A stretch of DNA of 34,283 bases, from positions 1-34,283 of the forward strand of contig JAKPFT010000047.1 of assembly GCA_029551285.1 (NCBI GenBank), written 5' to 3'. The stretch comes from a bacterium (GTDB lineage: Bacteria > Ratteibacteria > UBA8468 > B48-G9 > DSTR01). Of this stretch, positions 1 through 7,185 are shown piece after piece (position 1 is the first letter of the stretch; the number at the start of each line of letters is the position of its first letter). The notes below the pieces were generated by a model. The model did no database searches and was not told where the DNA came from. It saw nothing but the letters and a program-made list of their open reading frames with translations. A program made the translations under genes and the position numbers.

Positions 1-103
1 TCCCATACTTCTTTGCCAGCGCATACGCCGAAAGATTACTCTCCTTTATCGCTTGCCTTATCGCTATTGTCGTGGTTGCATTTCTGTGTAATCTTATTTC
101 CAT
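1..103 (-). CDS. IS481-like transposase, N-terminal 34 residues only (runs off the window)
   Basis: The minus strand has an ATG at 103-101 followed by 34 open codons to the window edge. The protein begins MEIRLHRNATTT and continues AIRQAIKESN, then LSAYALAKKYG. This is the typical start of IS481/IS3-type DDE transposases: a short basic lead, then a helix-turn-helix with the ALAKKYG-type turn used to bind the element's ends. The catalytic DDE domain would lie outside the window, so family assignment rests on the N-terminal helix-turn-helix alone. No strong ribosome-binding site is seen. It is too short for the usual length rule but the match is convincing by eye. Confidence 0.7.
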   Translation of the reverse strand, partial: MEIRLHRNATTTIAIRQAIKESNLSAYALAKKYG

Positions 104-151
104 GTCGGGTATTTTACAACTTAACCTATCGTTAGTCAACAGTTATCTACA
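1..151 (-). mobile_element. End of an IS481-like insertion sequence (rest lies outside the window)
   Basis: This segment holds the 5' end of a transposase on the minus strand plus about 48 bases of non-coding IS end. Read outward on the minus strand, the probable terminus begins TGTAGATAACTG at 151; IS481-type elements commonly start with TGT. The base composition is more AT-rich than the neighbouring genes. To the right, from base 152, the frame of the HAMP-type protein opens at once, and to the left that frame has a TAG at 133-135 inside the element. This is what an insertion into the gene would give. The exact boundary is inferred, because the other end of the element and any target duplication are not visible. 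Confidence 0.65.
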
Positions 152-153
152 TT

Positions 154-642
154 GTGGTCTTTATGGCCCTGGGCACCGGCGTGGTGAGCGTGGCTACCTT
201 CTATAATGTCTGGGAGAGTATTCTTCAGGAAGTTGTTTCCAGCAATGAACTGGTAACCCAGATCTACCACCTTTCCTGGAAGAGGTTTATTCCGGTGAGT
301 ATAAGCCTGACCCTAGTAATGGCAGCGCTGGCCTGCCTGGGGATGATTATCCTTTCCCATAAGGTAGCCGGACCAGCCTACCGGATTGCGAACATTCTGA
401 AAGAACTTCAGGAAGGCCGGCAGCCTGACTTTAAGTTACGCAAGGGTGATGCTCTCTATCCTGTTCTGGAAGAGCTGAAGACATTCGCCCAGCAGCAGGA
501 CGCGATTACCAAAGCCGCGTTACGGGTAATTGCCAACTGGCGTAATACCGAAATCAAGGATATCAGTTTCAACCTTTCACTGAAAGAACTGGAAACATGT
601 TTAGGCCGGGGCCAACCGCCTGAGGAGGGGCAAAAATCATGA
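154..642 (+). CDS. HAMP-type membrane protein, 5'-truncated by the insertion sequence
   Basis: The 162 residues include a first membrane helix at about 1-18 (already cut at its start), a short outer loop, a second helix at about 48-68, and then a cytoplasmic HAMP-like segment with the motif HKVAGPAYRI followed by helical residues to about 115. There is no output domain. Similar small two-helix HAMP proteins occur beside pseudopilin genes in uncultivated diderms, and here the stop overlaps the pilin-FecR start by 4 bp (ATGA). The GTG at 154 is only the first start codon after the IS boundary near 151. The original N-terminus, probably a basic cytoplasmic lead and the first part of helix 1, is lost, so this may be a non-functional remnant. 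A signalling role is inferred, not shown. Confidence 0.65.
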   Translation: MVFMALGTGVVSVATFYNVWESILQEVVSSNELVTQIYHLSWKRFIPVSISLTLVMAALACLGMIILSHKVAGPAYRIANILKELQEGRQPDFKLRKGDALYPVLEELKTFAQQQDAITKAALRVIANWRNTEIKDISFNLSLKELETCLGRGQPPEEGQKS

Positions 643-1559
643 AGCGCGGATTCAGTCTGATTGAAGTGGTGATTGTAGTCTTCATTGCGGCGGCCTTTGT
701 CCTTCTCTTTGCCGGGCTGCTCAGCCGTTCCCGGGAGATGGGCCGAACGATGAGCTGCGTCAACAATATGAAACAGATTGCTCAGGCCATTGAGAACTAC
801 CAGTCTGACTGGAAGGACACACCCTTTTCGCTGACAGCACTTTCTCCGACCTATATTCCCAACCAGAAGACCTTCCAGTGCCCTCTGGACCGCTCCGGTG
901 GCAACAGTTACGAGAATTTCTATGTCAACCGGCCGCTTTACGAGGAGGAAAGCCAGAAGATTCTCTTAGCCTGCCCGAGACACTTTGGTTACACCAGAAC
1001 CGTGGCGGCTTACCTTTCCTACGCGGTGGATGTCGGCAGCAACCAGAAGGTTACTGCCAGCGGGCTACCGGTTTCCCCGGCTAAGTTTGGCCAGGAGACT
1101 TACAGCGGCGAGTTGAAGTTTGCCGACGGCACCGTAGCCAGTGTCAGTAGCGGCAAGGCTGGAATCCTTGCTTCCTTTACGGATAATCATGGACGGATTT
1201 ACAGCATTATTTTCATCCCGGAAGGCCAGGCTGGTGAAAAGACTAAGGTGGAGGTTACCCATGAAGGTAACTCCCAGTTTGAGGTTATCACTCCTTCGGT
1301 GATCGCCGGTGTGGCTGGCACCAGGTTCTCAGTAGCCACCTCCTGGACTGAAGAACTGACGAAAACAGTGGTGCAGGTTTTTGAAAAGAAGGTTAAAGGA
1401 GTGCTGCGCGCCACCGGGAAACTGTTTACTCTGGAACAGGGAAAATCGCTGGTGGAAGAAACGGCCCGCTGGGAGGATGAGGGTACTTCTACCACGCCCG
1501 ATAGAGATAGACGCAGGAGGGTGCCCAGGAAGCCGCCCAAACCGAAGCACTTTTATTGA
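639..1559 (+). CDS. Type II/IV pseudopilin N-terminus fused to a FecR-like domain
   Basis: The protein starts MKRGFSLIEVVIVV, a class III prepilin signal: a very short basic leader, Gly before the cut, Phe at +1 and Glu at +5, then a hydrophobic helix to about residue 30. A pilin-like body follows (to about residue 190), with three cysteines in its middle part. Residues about 205-280 resemble FecR, with the segment VIAGVAGTRFSV and a beta-rich tail ending before a GKSLVEE segment. The C-terminus is proline and arginine rich. FecR domains are beta-rich modules often found beside CHASE2 proteins, and the next gene is one. A prepilin peptidase would process it and a secretion/pilus machine would extract it; none is in the window. 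Start supported by GAGGAGGGG upstream. Fusion is clear; function unknown. Confidence 0.8.
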   Translation: MKRGFSLIEVVIVVFIAAAFVLLFAGLLSRSREMGRTMSCVNNMKQIAQAIENYQSDWKDTPFSLTALSPTYIPNQKTFQCPLDRSGGNSYENFYVNRPLYEEESQKILLACPRHFGYTRTVAAYLSYAVDVGSNQKVTASGLPVSPAKFGQETYSGELKFADGTVASVSSGKAGILASFTDNHGRIYSIIFIPEGQAGEKTKVEVTHEGNSQFEVITPSVIAGVAGTRFSVATSWTEELTKTVVQVFEKKVKGVLRATGKLFTLEQGKSLVEETARWEDEGTSTTPDRDRRRRVPRKPPKPKHFY

Positions 1560-1576
1560 GATTGTTTCAGCCTTAG

Positions 1577-3895
1577 ATGAAGAGATGGTGGGGCAAAGTC
1601 TTTGCCGGAGGGTTATTAGCCGTTTTAGTTTTCGCCGTTTACCGTCAGGGCAGTCTGGAACGGCTGGAACTGGTTACCTATGACTGGCGGTTAAGAATAA
1701 CTTCCCCTACCACACCCAGACTTCTACCCTTCGTCGTTGTTGGCATCACCGAGAATTTTCAGAGGAAAGTCGGTCAGGACTTTTCAAGGAAATACTTCTC
1801 CCATTTTCTCCGCATCTGTCAGCAAGAGGGTGCCTCAGTAATCGGTTTTGATATCTTCTTTCCGGACCTGAAAGAACCAGGGGTGGACGACGAACTGGCA
1901 AAAAGTTTGCGCTCGGCCGGCCAGACAGTCTTACCTGTTTTTTCTCCTGAGGCCCTTAAGGAAACCACTGGAGGAACTCTCCGGGTTAGTTCCCTCCGGG
2001 GCAGCCACACGCTTTTTGCTCAGGCCGCAACTTCCAGCGGCCATATCAACGTTTTACCTGATAGTGACCGTACCATCCGGAGGCTTCCCTTTCTGCTGCA
2101 GTATGGCCAGCGCCGTATTCCGCAGTTATCCCTGGAAATGGTCAGACTCCGCTCAGGCCAGCCAGAAATCAGAGCCCAGATAGCGGGTTTCGCCCGGCCA
2201 GCAGGGGTGGTTCCGTTGGGACCAGACGGAAGTTTTTACCTTCGCTTTCTGAAGCCGACCGAACTGGCTAAGTATTTTCACTCTTTTGAGGATATCCTTC
2301 TCGGGAACTATCCCAAAACCCTTTTTCACGGGAAAATCGTCCTGGTCGGACAGACAATTGTTGGCGCCAAGAACGCTGATTTAGTGCCCACACCTTTCGG
2401 TATCCAGTTTGGGGTAATGGTTCAAGCCAGTGCTCTCTGGACTGCTCTGTCAGATGCTTATATCTGGCGCCTGAACCAGACAGCGATTCTTTTCCTGCTT
2501 CTGATAGCCGGCTTCATCTCCGGCGTGGTTTTTTTTGGACGCCAGCCAGCGGCCAGCACTTTAGTTCTGATAACCTTGATCGTTGGCCTTACCTGGCTCA
2601 GCCGCTTCCTTCTGGACCGGCACGGACTTTTCCTGGAGGTGGTCCCATTTTTCGTACTTACCGGCGCCTGCTATGTTTTTTCTCTGGCGATTTCGCTTCA
2701 GTCCAGCCTGCGCACCCTTTTCAAAAAGGAAGCTGCTTTAAGTGTTCTGGAAGAAACTGAGCGGGAGATTGCTGCCCTGTTGCGTCCGGAAGAACTGGCT
2801 GTGGTTTCTGATGCGGCTGAATTTCCTTCCTTCCAGACCAACCAGGCCATTCAGGAAACCTCGGAGATTGCCCTCAGGACGCTGCTGACTTCTTTGGGGG
2901 TAGAATCAGGTGCCATCATTGTTTTTCCGTCCAGCGGCCAGCCTTCGGTACTGGTTTCTTACGGAGAGATTTGGTCCACCCTTCGTCTGGAAAGGTTCCC
3001 GGGAACTTTTTCCTCCCGGCCAGGTCCAATTTTCCTTTCCGGCGCTTCCCTGCGGGAGTGGTGCGGCTCGGCTAAAGTGAAGCAGGTGATGATTATTACC
3101 GCCGTTAGACATCCGGCCTACAGGATTGTGGGCGTGCTGGTTAATAAGGCCCCGACCATTTTTTCCGGCTCCGGCCGGTTCACCCCGGAAGACGCCAGAT
3201 TGGCGGAAATGTTGTTACTGCAGACCCTGATTGCCGTTCAGAACGCCCGGTTGACCTTAGCCTTAAAAGATGCGCAGTTGGAGACAATCTTTCGTCTGGC
3301 TGTGGCTGTGGAATACCGGGACCGGGAAACCGGTTTGCATATCCACCGGGTGAGCGAGTATGCCGGGGTGATGGCTGAGGCGCTGAAGTTACCGGCCCTG
3401 GAAGTGGAACTGGTTAAAACCGCTATGCCCATGCATGACATCGGCAAGATTGCTATCCCAGACCATATCCTTCTAAAAGCGGGTATTCTTACCGAGGAGG
3501 AAAGAAAGGTGGTGCATCAGCATCCGGTGATTGGTGCCCGGATGTTAAAAGGTTCCTCCTCCCTGGTTTTAAAAGCGGCTGAAGTTATTGCCTTAAACCA
3601 CCAGGAGCGTTATGATGGTTCCGGGTACCCGGCCGGGCTGGCTGGCCAGGCTATTCCTCTTTATGGACGGATTGCCGCCATCGCTGATATTTTTGATGCC
3701 CTTTCCTCAAAAAGAATTTACAAGGAAGCCATCTCTCTGCAGGAAAGCTTCCAGGTCATCAAGAAGGAGGCCGGCCATTTGGTTGACCCGGTCATGGTAG
3801 AGGCCTTTCTCCGGGAAAGGGATAAGATTGAAGAGATACATCAGCGCTACCTGGAGAGGGAAAAGCAGGAAGACGTTTTTGGTCCGCAGCTATAA
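1577..3895 (+). CDS. CHASE2 - GAF - HD-GYP membrane phosphodiesterase-type regulator
   Basis: This 772-residue protein has an N-terminal helix (about 8-24), a CHASE2 extracytoplasmic sensor (about 30-290, including VIGFDIFFPD), three membrane helices (about 295-375), a GAF-like region (about 420-560) and a C-terminal HD-GYP domain (about 570-740). Key HD-GYP residues are intact: HIHR in the first helix, the metal-binding MHDIGK at 619-624 and DGSGYP at 680-685. HD-GYP domains hydrolyse cyclic di-GMP to GMP or pGpG. The gene lies 17 bp after the pilin-FecR gene, so the FecR part may act with the CHASE2 sensor across the membrane (inference from gene pairing). No strong Shine-Dalgarno sequence precedes the ATG, which suggests translational coupling. 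Activity itself is not proven by sequence. Confidence 0.9.
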   Translation: MKRWWGKVFAGGLLAVLVFAVYRQGSLERLELVTYDWRLRITSPTTPRLLPFVVVGITENFQRKVGQDFSRKYFSHFLRICQQEGASVIGFDIFFPDLKEPGVDDELAKSLRSAGQTVLPVFSPEALKETTGGTLRVSSLRGSHTLFAQAATSSGHINVLPDSDRTIRRLPFLLQYGQRRIPQLSLEMVRLRSGQPEIRAQIAGFARPAGVVPLGPDGSFYLRFLKPTELAKYFHSFEDILLGNYPKTLFHGKIVLVGQTIVGAKNADLVPTPFGIQFGVMVQASALWTALSDAYIWRLNQTAILFLLLIAGFISGVVFFGRQPAASTLVLITLIVGLTWLSRFLLDRHGLFLEVVPFFVLTGACYVFSLAISLQSSLRTLFKKEAALSVLEETEREIAALLRPEELAVVSDAAEFPSFQTNQAIQETSEIALRTLLTSLGVESGAIIVFPSSGQPSVLVSYGEIWSTLRLERFPGTFSSRPGPIFLSGASLREWCGSAKVKQVMIITAVRHPAYRIVGVLVNKAPTIFSGSGRFTPEDARLAEMLLLQTLIAVQNARLTLALKDAQLETIFRLAVAVEYRDRETGLHIHRVSEYAGVMAEALKLPALEVELVKTAMPMHDIGKIAIPDHILLKAGILTEEERKVVHQHPVIGARMLKGSSSLVLKAAEVIALNHQERYDGSGYPAGLAGQAIPLYGRIAAIADIFDALSSKRIYKEAISLQESFQVIKKEAGHLVDPVMVEAFLRERDKIEEIHQRYLEREKQEDVFGPQL

Positions 3896-3900
3896 GAGGG

Positions 3901-3974
<74 letters not shown>

Positions 3975-3983
3975 GTTTACTAT

Positions 3984-4013
3984 ATTATAAAGCCTTGTCT
4001 CAGACAATGCCAA
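3984..4013 (-). promoter_or_regulatory. Promoter of tRNA-Arg
   Basis: On the minus strand TTGGCA (4013-4008) is followed by an 18-base spacer and a perfect TATAAT (3989-3984), about 10 bases before the mature tRNA 5' end. The -35 overlaps the start codon of the divergent sulfatase gene. The spacer holds a 13-base perfect dyad TTGTCTCAGACAA (3995-4007). Confidence 0.6.
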
Positions 4014-5356
4014 GACCAGGACCAATAGAACCCAATATCGTTTTCATTTTCAGTGACCAGCAGCGCTGGGATACCCTGAGTTGTTACGGAGTTCCGGCCA
4101 ATCTTTCGCCAAACCTTGACCTGATGGCGTCAGAAGGGACAAGGTTTGAATTTGCCTTCACCTGCCAGCCAGTTTGCGGACCAGCCCGGGCCTGCCTTCA
4201 GACCGGAAAGTACGCTACCGAAACAGGCTGCTTCACCAACCACCGGCGGCTACCTGCTGGGGAAACCACCATAGCCCATCTGTTAAAGTCAGCCGGATAC
4301 CAGGTCGGTTATATCGGAAAGTGGCACTTAGCCTCCTGCGGACCACCGGGCGGTGTGGATGATTTTCGCCAGCGGCCAGTTCCGCCTGAGAGACGCGGTG
4401 GCTATGATGACTTCTGGCTGGCTTCAGATGTGCTGGAGTTTACTTCCCATGCCTATGACGGTTATGTCTTTGATGGCCAGGGCCGCCGCCGCGATTTTCC
4501 GCCAGGCCGATACCGTGTCCAGGTGCTGACCGACTGGGCGATAGAGTATCTGGAAAACTGCTCATGGGAAAAACCTTTCTTTCTCTTTCTCTCTTACCTT
4601 GAACCTCATCACCAGAATGACCACGGCCATTTTGAAGGGCCGTATGGCTCCAGAGAAAAGTTTTCGGCCTGTCCGGTGCCGGCTGACCTGAAGAATTTGG
4701 AAGGAGACTGGGAAAGGGAGTATCCGGATTACTTAGGCTGCTGCGCCAGTCTGGATGAGGCGGTGGGCCGGCTCAGGAGGTGTCTGGAGCGGCTGGGGCT
4801 ACTGGATCAGACCCTGGTAATTTATACCTCTGACCACGGCTGCCATTTTCGTACCCGCAACAGCGAGTATAAACGTTCCTGCCACGAAAGTTCCATCCGG
4901 ATTCCCCTGATTATTTCCGGACCGGGTTTCCGTACCGGTAAGGTAGTTAGCCGGCTGGTCAGTCTGATAGATTTGCCTCCCACCATCTTAAAGAGCGCCG
5001 GTGTTTCTGTCCCTCTAAGTATGCGTGGCCGGGCTCTGCAGGAGACGCTGTCTCCGGAAAAAGACTGGAGGGATGAGATTTTCATTCAAATCAGCGAGTC
5101 CCAGGTCGGACGAGCCTTGCGCACCAGGCACTGGAAATATTCGGTCATGGCGCCGGGCAAAAACGGTGTCTCTGACCCTGGAAGTAATTTTTACAGGGAA
5201 GAGTTTCTTTATGACCTGAGCCAGGACCCGCTGGAGCAAAATAACCTGGTGGCTGAGCCAGGCACCGCGGTTATCCGCAGGCAACTGGCCAGCCGGTTGA
5301 GAGAAAGGATGGTTGAAGCCGGGGAAAGTCCGCCGGTCATCAAACCAGCCGGTTAG
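4007..5356 (+). CDS. Sulfatase of the cysteine (formylglycine) type, cytoplasmic
   Basis: This 449-residue alkaline-phosphatase-fold enzyme hydrolyses sulfate esters, probably on a sugar or aryl group. NIVFIFSDQQRWD near the N-terminus carries a metal-binding aspartate. CGPAR fits the CxPxR sulfatase signature, with the cysteine at residue 57 from this start; a formylglycine-generating enzyme must convert it. GYIGKWHL and YTSDHG complete the family motifs. There is no signal peptide, so it should act inside the cell on imported substrate, which is less common for sulfatases. A TTG at 3995 would add four residues; ATG 4007 is preferred, though neither has a ribosome-binding site. The next gene starts 12 bp downstream. 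The true substrate cannot be read from sequence. Confidence 0.92.
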   Translation: MPRPGPIEPNIVFIFSDQQRWDTLSCYGVPANLSPNLDLMASEGTRFEFAFTCQPVCGPARACLQTGKYATETGCFTNHRRLPAGETTIAHLLKSAGYQVGYIGKWHLASCGPPGGVDDFRQRPVPPERRGGYDDFWLASDVLEFTSHAYDGYVFDGQGRRRDFPPGRYRVQVLTDWAIEYLENCSWEKPFFLFLSYLEPHHQNDHGHFEGPYGSREKFSACPVPADLKNLEGDWEREYPDYLGCCASLDEAVGRLRRCLERLGLLDQTLVIYTSDHGCHFRTRNSEYKRSCHESSIRIPLIISGPGFRTGKVVSRLVSLIDLPPTILKSAGVSVPLSMRGRALQETLSPEKDWRDEIFIQISESQVGRALRTRHWKYSVMAPGKNGVSDPGSNFYREEFLYDLSQDPLEQNNLVAEPGTAVIRRQLASRLRERMVEAGESPPVIKPAG

Positions 5357-5368
5357 CTGGAGGAGGCT

Positions 5369-5737
5369 ATGGCTTCACTTACCAGGCAGCAGAAGGAGCA
5401 TCTTCTCCAGTGGTTGTTGATGGTTCTGCCTGGAGAAGTTATGGTGCTGCGCTATCCCGGGTCCAGCCGGTTTTTGCTAAGGATGGCGGGAGTTAGTTTC
5501 TTGGCTGGCGGCTGGCTGCGGCTTCTGGGTTGTTACCCGGGAAAACCAGAACCGCTCGCTCTTGATTTTGTTTCTGGCTTTCTGGCCTTTTCCCTGGCTG
5601 GTTTTCCGCGCTCAAAGAAGGGCGCCGGTTTTCTCCTGCCAGCAGTTATTCTGCCCCACCTTCTGTATATTCTGAGCCAGCCAGAGCTCGGCCCGGCCGG
5701 CTGGCGCCGGTTTCTCCGGAAGAGGCGAAGTAAATAA
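5369..5737 (+). CDS. Small hydrophobic membrane protein of unknown function
   Basis: The 122 residues hold a hydrophilic N-terminus (about 1-12), an amphipathic stretch, and three likely membrane segments at about 35-53, 65-80 and 86-102. The tail is strongly basic (RRFLRKRRSK). A good Shine-Dalgarno GGAGGAGG lies 5-6 bases before the ATG. I do not recognise a family. It sits between the sulfatase and the first ATPase gene, in the same direction and with short gaps, so it is probably co-transcribed with one or both. A position ahead of an ATPase operon recalls AtpI-like assembly proteins, but no residue pattern supports that. Confidence 0.65.
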   Translation: MASLTRQQKEHLLQWLLMVLPGEVMVLRYPGSSRFLLRMAGVSFLAGGWLRLLGCYPGKPEPLALDFVSGFLAFSLAGFPRSKKGAGFLLPAVILPHLLYILSQPELGPAGWRRFLRKRRSK

Positions 5738-5805
5738 TTCTTCAGCATTTGTCTTTTAATAACTTTTCCGGTAAAATCGTGCTGTTAACCCCTCAGCGTG
5801 AAAAA

Positions 5806-6126
5806 ATGATTCAGGAAACCGTAGCCAGAATTCTTCAGGCGGAAGAAGAGGCCAGGAAAAAGATAGAAGAGGCTAAAAAACAGGCGGAAAAAGAACTTCT
5901 CCTGGTTGAAGCCCAGGCACGGCAGCTGGTGGAAAAGACCAGGCAGCAGACCCTCAGAGAAATTGAAGAGACCAGACGAAGGGAAAAGCAGCAGTGGCAG
6001 ATGGAGAAGGAGCAAATGCTTGAGCAACTCCGGTCAGAAGTCCAGAACCGAAGGAACAAGAATAAGCAGGTCCTGACCGCTCTGGCCATTAGATTTTTTC
6101 AGGAATTAATCTCTCCGGAGAGATAA
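5806..6126 (+). CDS. V/A-type ATPase peripheral stalk subunit (G/H-like coiled coil)
   Basis: From ATG 5806 the protein begins MIQETVARILQAEEEA and continues as an almost unbroken charged coiled coil (Glu, Lys, Gln, Arg rich) of 106 residues, ending in a short hydrophobic segment ALAIRFFQELI. Archaeal-type subunit H and bacterial NtpF look like this; with subunit E they form the peripheral stalk that holds the catalytic head. A TTG at 5749 keeps the frame open but adds 19 residues unlike the family, so I prefer ATG 5806. No clear ribosome-binding site precedes either. It abuts the subunit C gene directly. Confidence 0.75.
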   Translation: MIQETVARILQAEEEARKKIEEAKKQAEKELLLVEAQARQLVEKTRQQTLREIEETRRREKQQWQMEKEQMLEQLRSEVQNRRNKNKQVLTALAIRFFQELISPER

Positions 6127-7167
6127 ATGCGACAGTTAGCCAGATATGCTTTTGCCAATGCCCGGGTAAGGGCCCTTCTGTCTCAGTTGCTTGATGAGGC
6201 TGCCTGGCGCCGTCTGCTGGAAGCCAGAGACCTCCAGGAGGTTCTTTCGTTACTTCAGAGCACCCCTTACGGTCGGATACTGGCTTCTTTCACCGGCGTG
6301 AAAGAAGAACTGGTTGGCCTGGAGCGAACCCTGAAACGGCAGGATATCGCTCTCCACCGAAAACTGGCCCGGTCAGTTTCCGGGGAAAAAGAGAAAAGTC
6401 TGATTCTTCTGCTCTGCCAGCGGTACGAAGTGGAAGAACTGAAGACCGCCTTGAGGTTGTGGCATGGAAAGCCAGCCGTTGAGCCTGAACGGTACCTCCT
6501 GGGAGAGACCATTCTGGCGCCGATTGACTTTTCCCAGGTAGTAACGGCTCGTTCTCTGGAAGAAATTATTGTCCTTCTGGACGAGACTGACTATAAGTTG
6601 CCGTTAATTAAAGCCAGACTTCGTTTTCAGGAAACAGGTTCTCTCTTCTTCCTGGAAGCCTCGCTTGATTTAGACTACTATCGGCGTCTGGTAGAAGCTA
6701 CCAGACATCTTTCTTCCATGGACCGGCAGATTGCCCGGGTACTGATTGGCCTGGAGATTGACCAGGAGAATATCAACTGGTTGGTAAGACAGCGGCTTTA
6801 TTATTCACTCGGCCTGGAGCAGTTCCTGGAATGGGTAATTCCTGGCGGGTGCCACATTAGCCAGGAGAGTATTCGGGCTTCTTATGTTGCTGATGGCCAC
6901 CAGCACATTATGGAAGCGCTGGCCCGGGGTCCGTATCAGGCCTTAAAAAAATTTTCCGGAGAAGATTTTCACCTCATGGAACGGTTTCTTCACGAAGTCC
7001 TTTTACACCAGGTAAAGAAAACACTGGCCGGTTTTCCTTTCACCATCGGCACTCTGTTAGGTTACCTCATTCTGAAGAAAAGGGAGACAAAACTTCTGCT
7101 TTCTCTCTGTTACGGGAAAGCCGCCGGACTCAGCCAGCCAGACATAGAAAGGTTAATCGTCCCCTGA
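6127..7167 (+). CDS. ntpC: V/A-type ATPase subunit C
   Basis: At 346 residues the length fits the C (d-like) subunit, the funnel that sits on the c-ring and receives the central shaft. The sequence is mostly alpha-helical, with family-like segments such as YYRRLVEATRHL and DQENINWLVRQR, and the usual triplicated helical layout. It starts immediately after the stop of the stalk subunit and is followed 18 bp later by subunit I. In many bacteria C lies after E; here it comes before I, an unusual order. Confidence 0.85.
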   Translation: MRQLARYAFANARVRALLSQLLDEAAWRRLLEARDLQEVLSLLQSTPYGRILASFTGVKEELVGLERTLKRQDIALHRKLARSVSGEKEKSLILLLCQRYEVEELKTALRLWHGKPAVEPERYLLGETILAPIDFSQVVTARSLEEIIVLLDETDYKLPLIKARLRFQETGSLFFLEASLDLDYYRRLVEATRHLSSMDRQIARVLIGLEIDQENINWLVRQRLYYSLGLEQFLEWVIPGGCHISQESIRASYVADGHQHIMEALARGPYQALKKFSGEDFHLMERFLHEVLLHQVKKTLAGFPFTIGTLLGYLILKKRETKLLLSLCYGKAAGLSQPDIERLIVP

Positions 7168-7185
7168 GCCGTACCCGGAGGAAGG

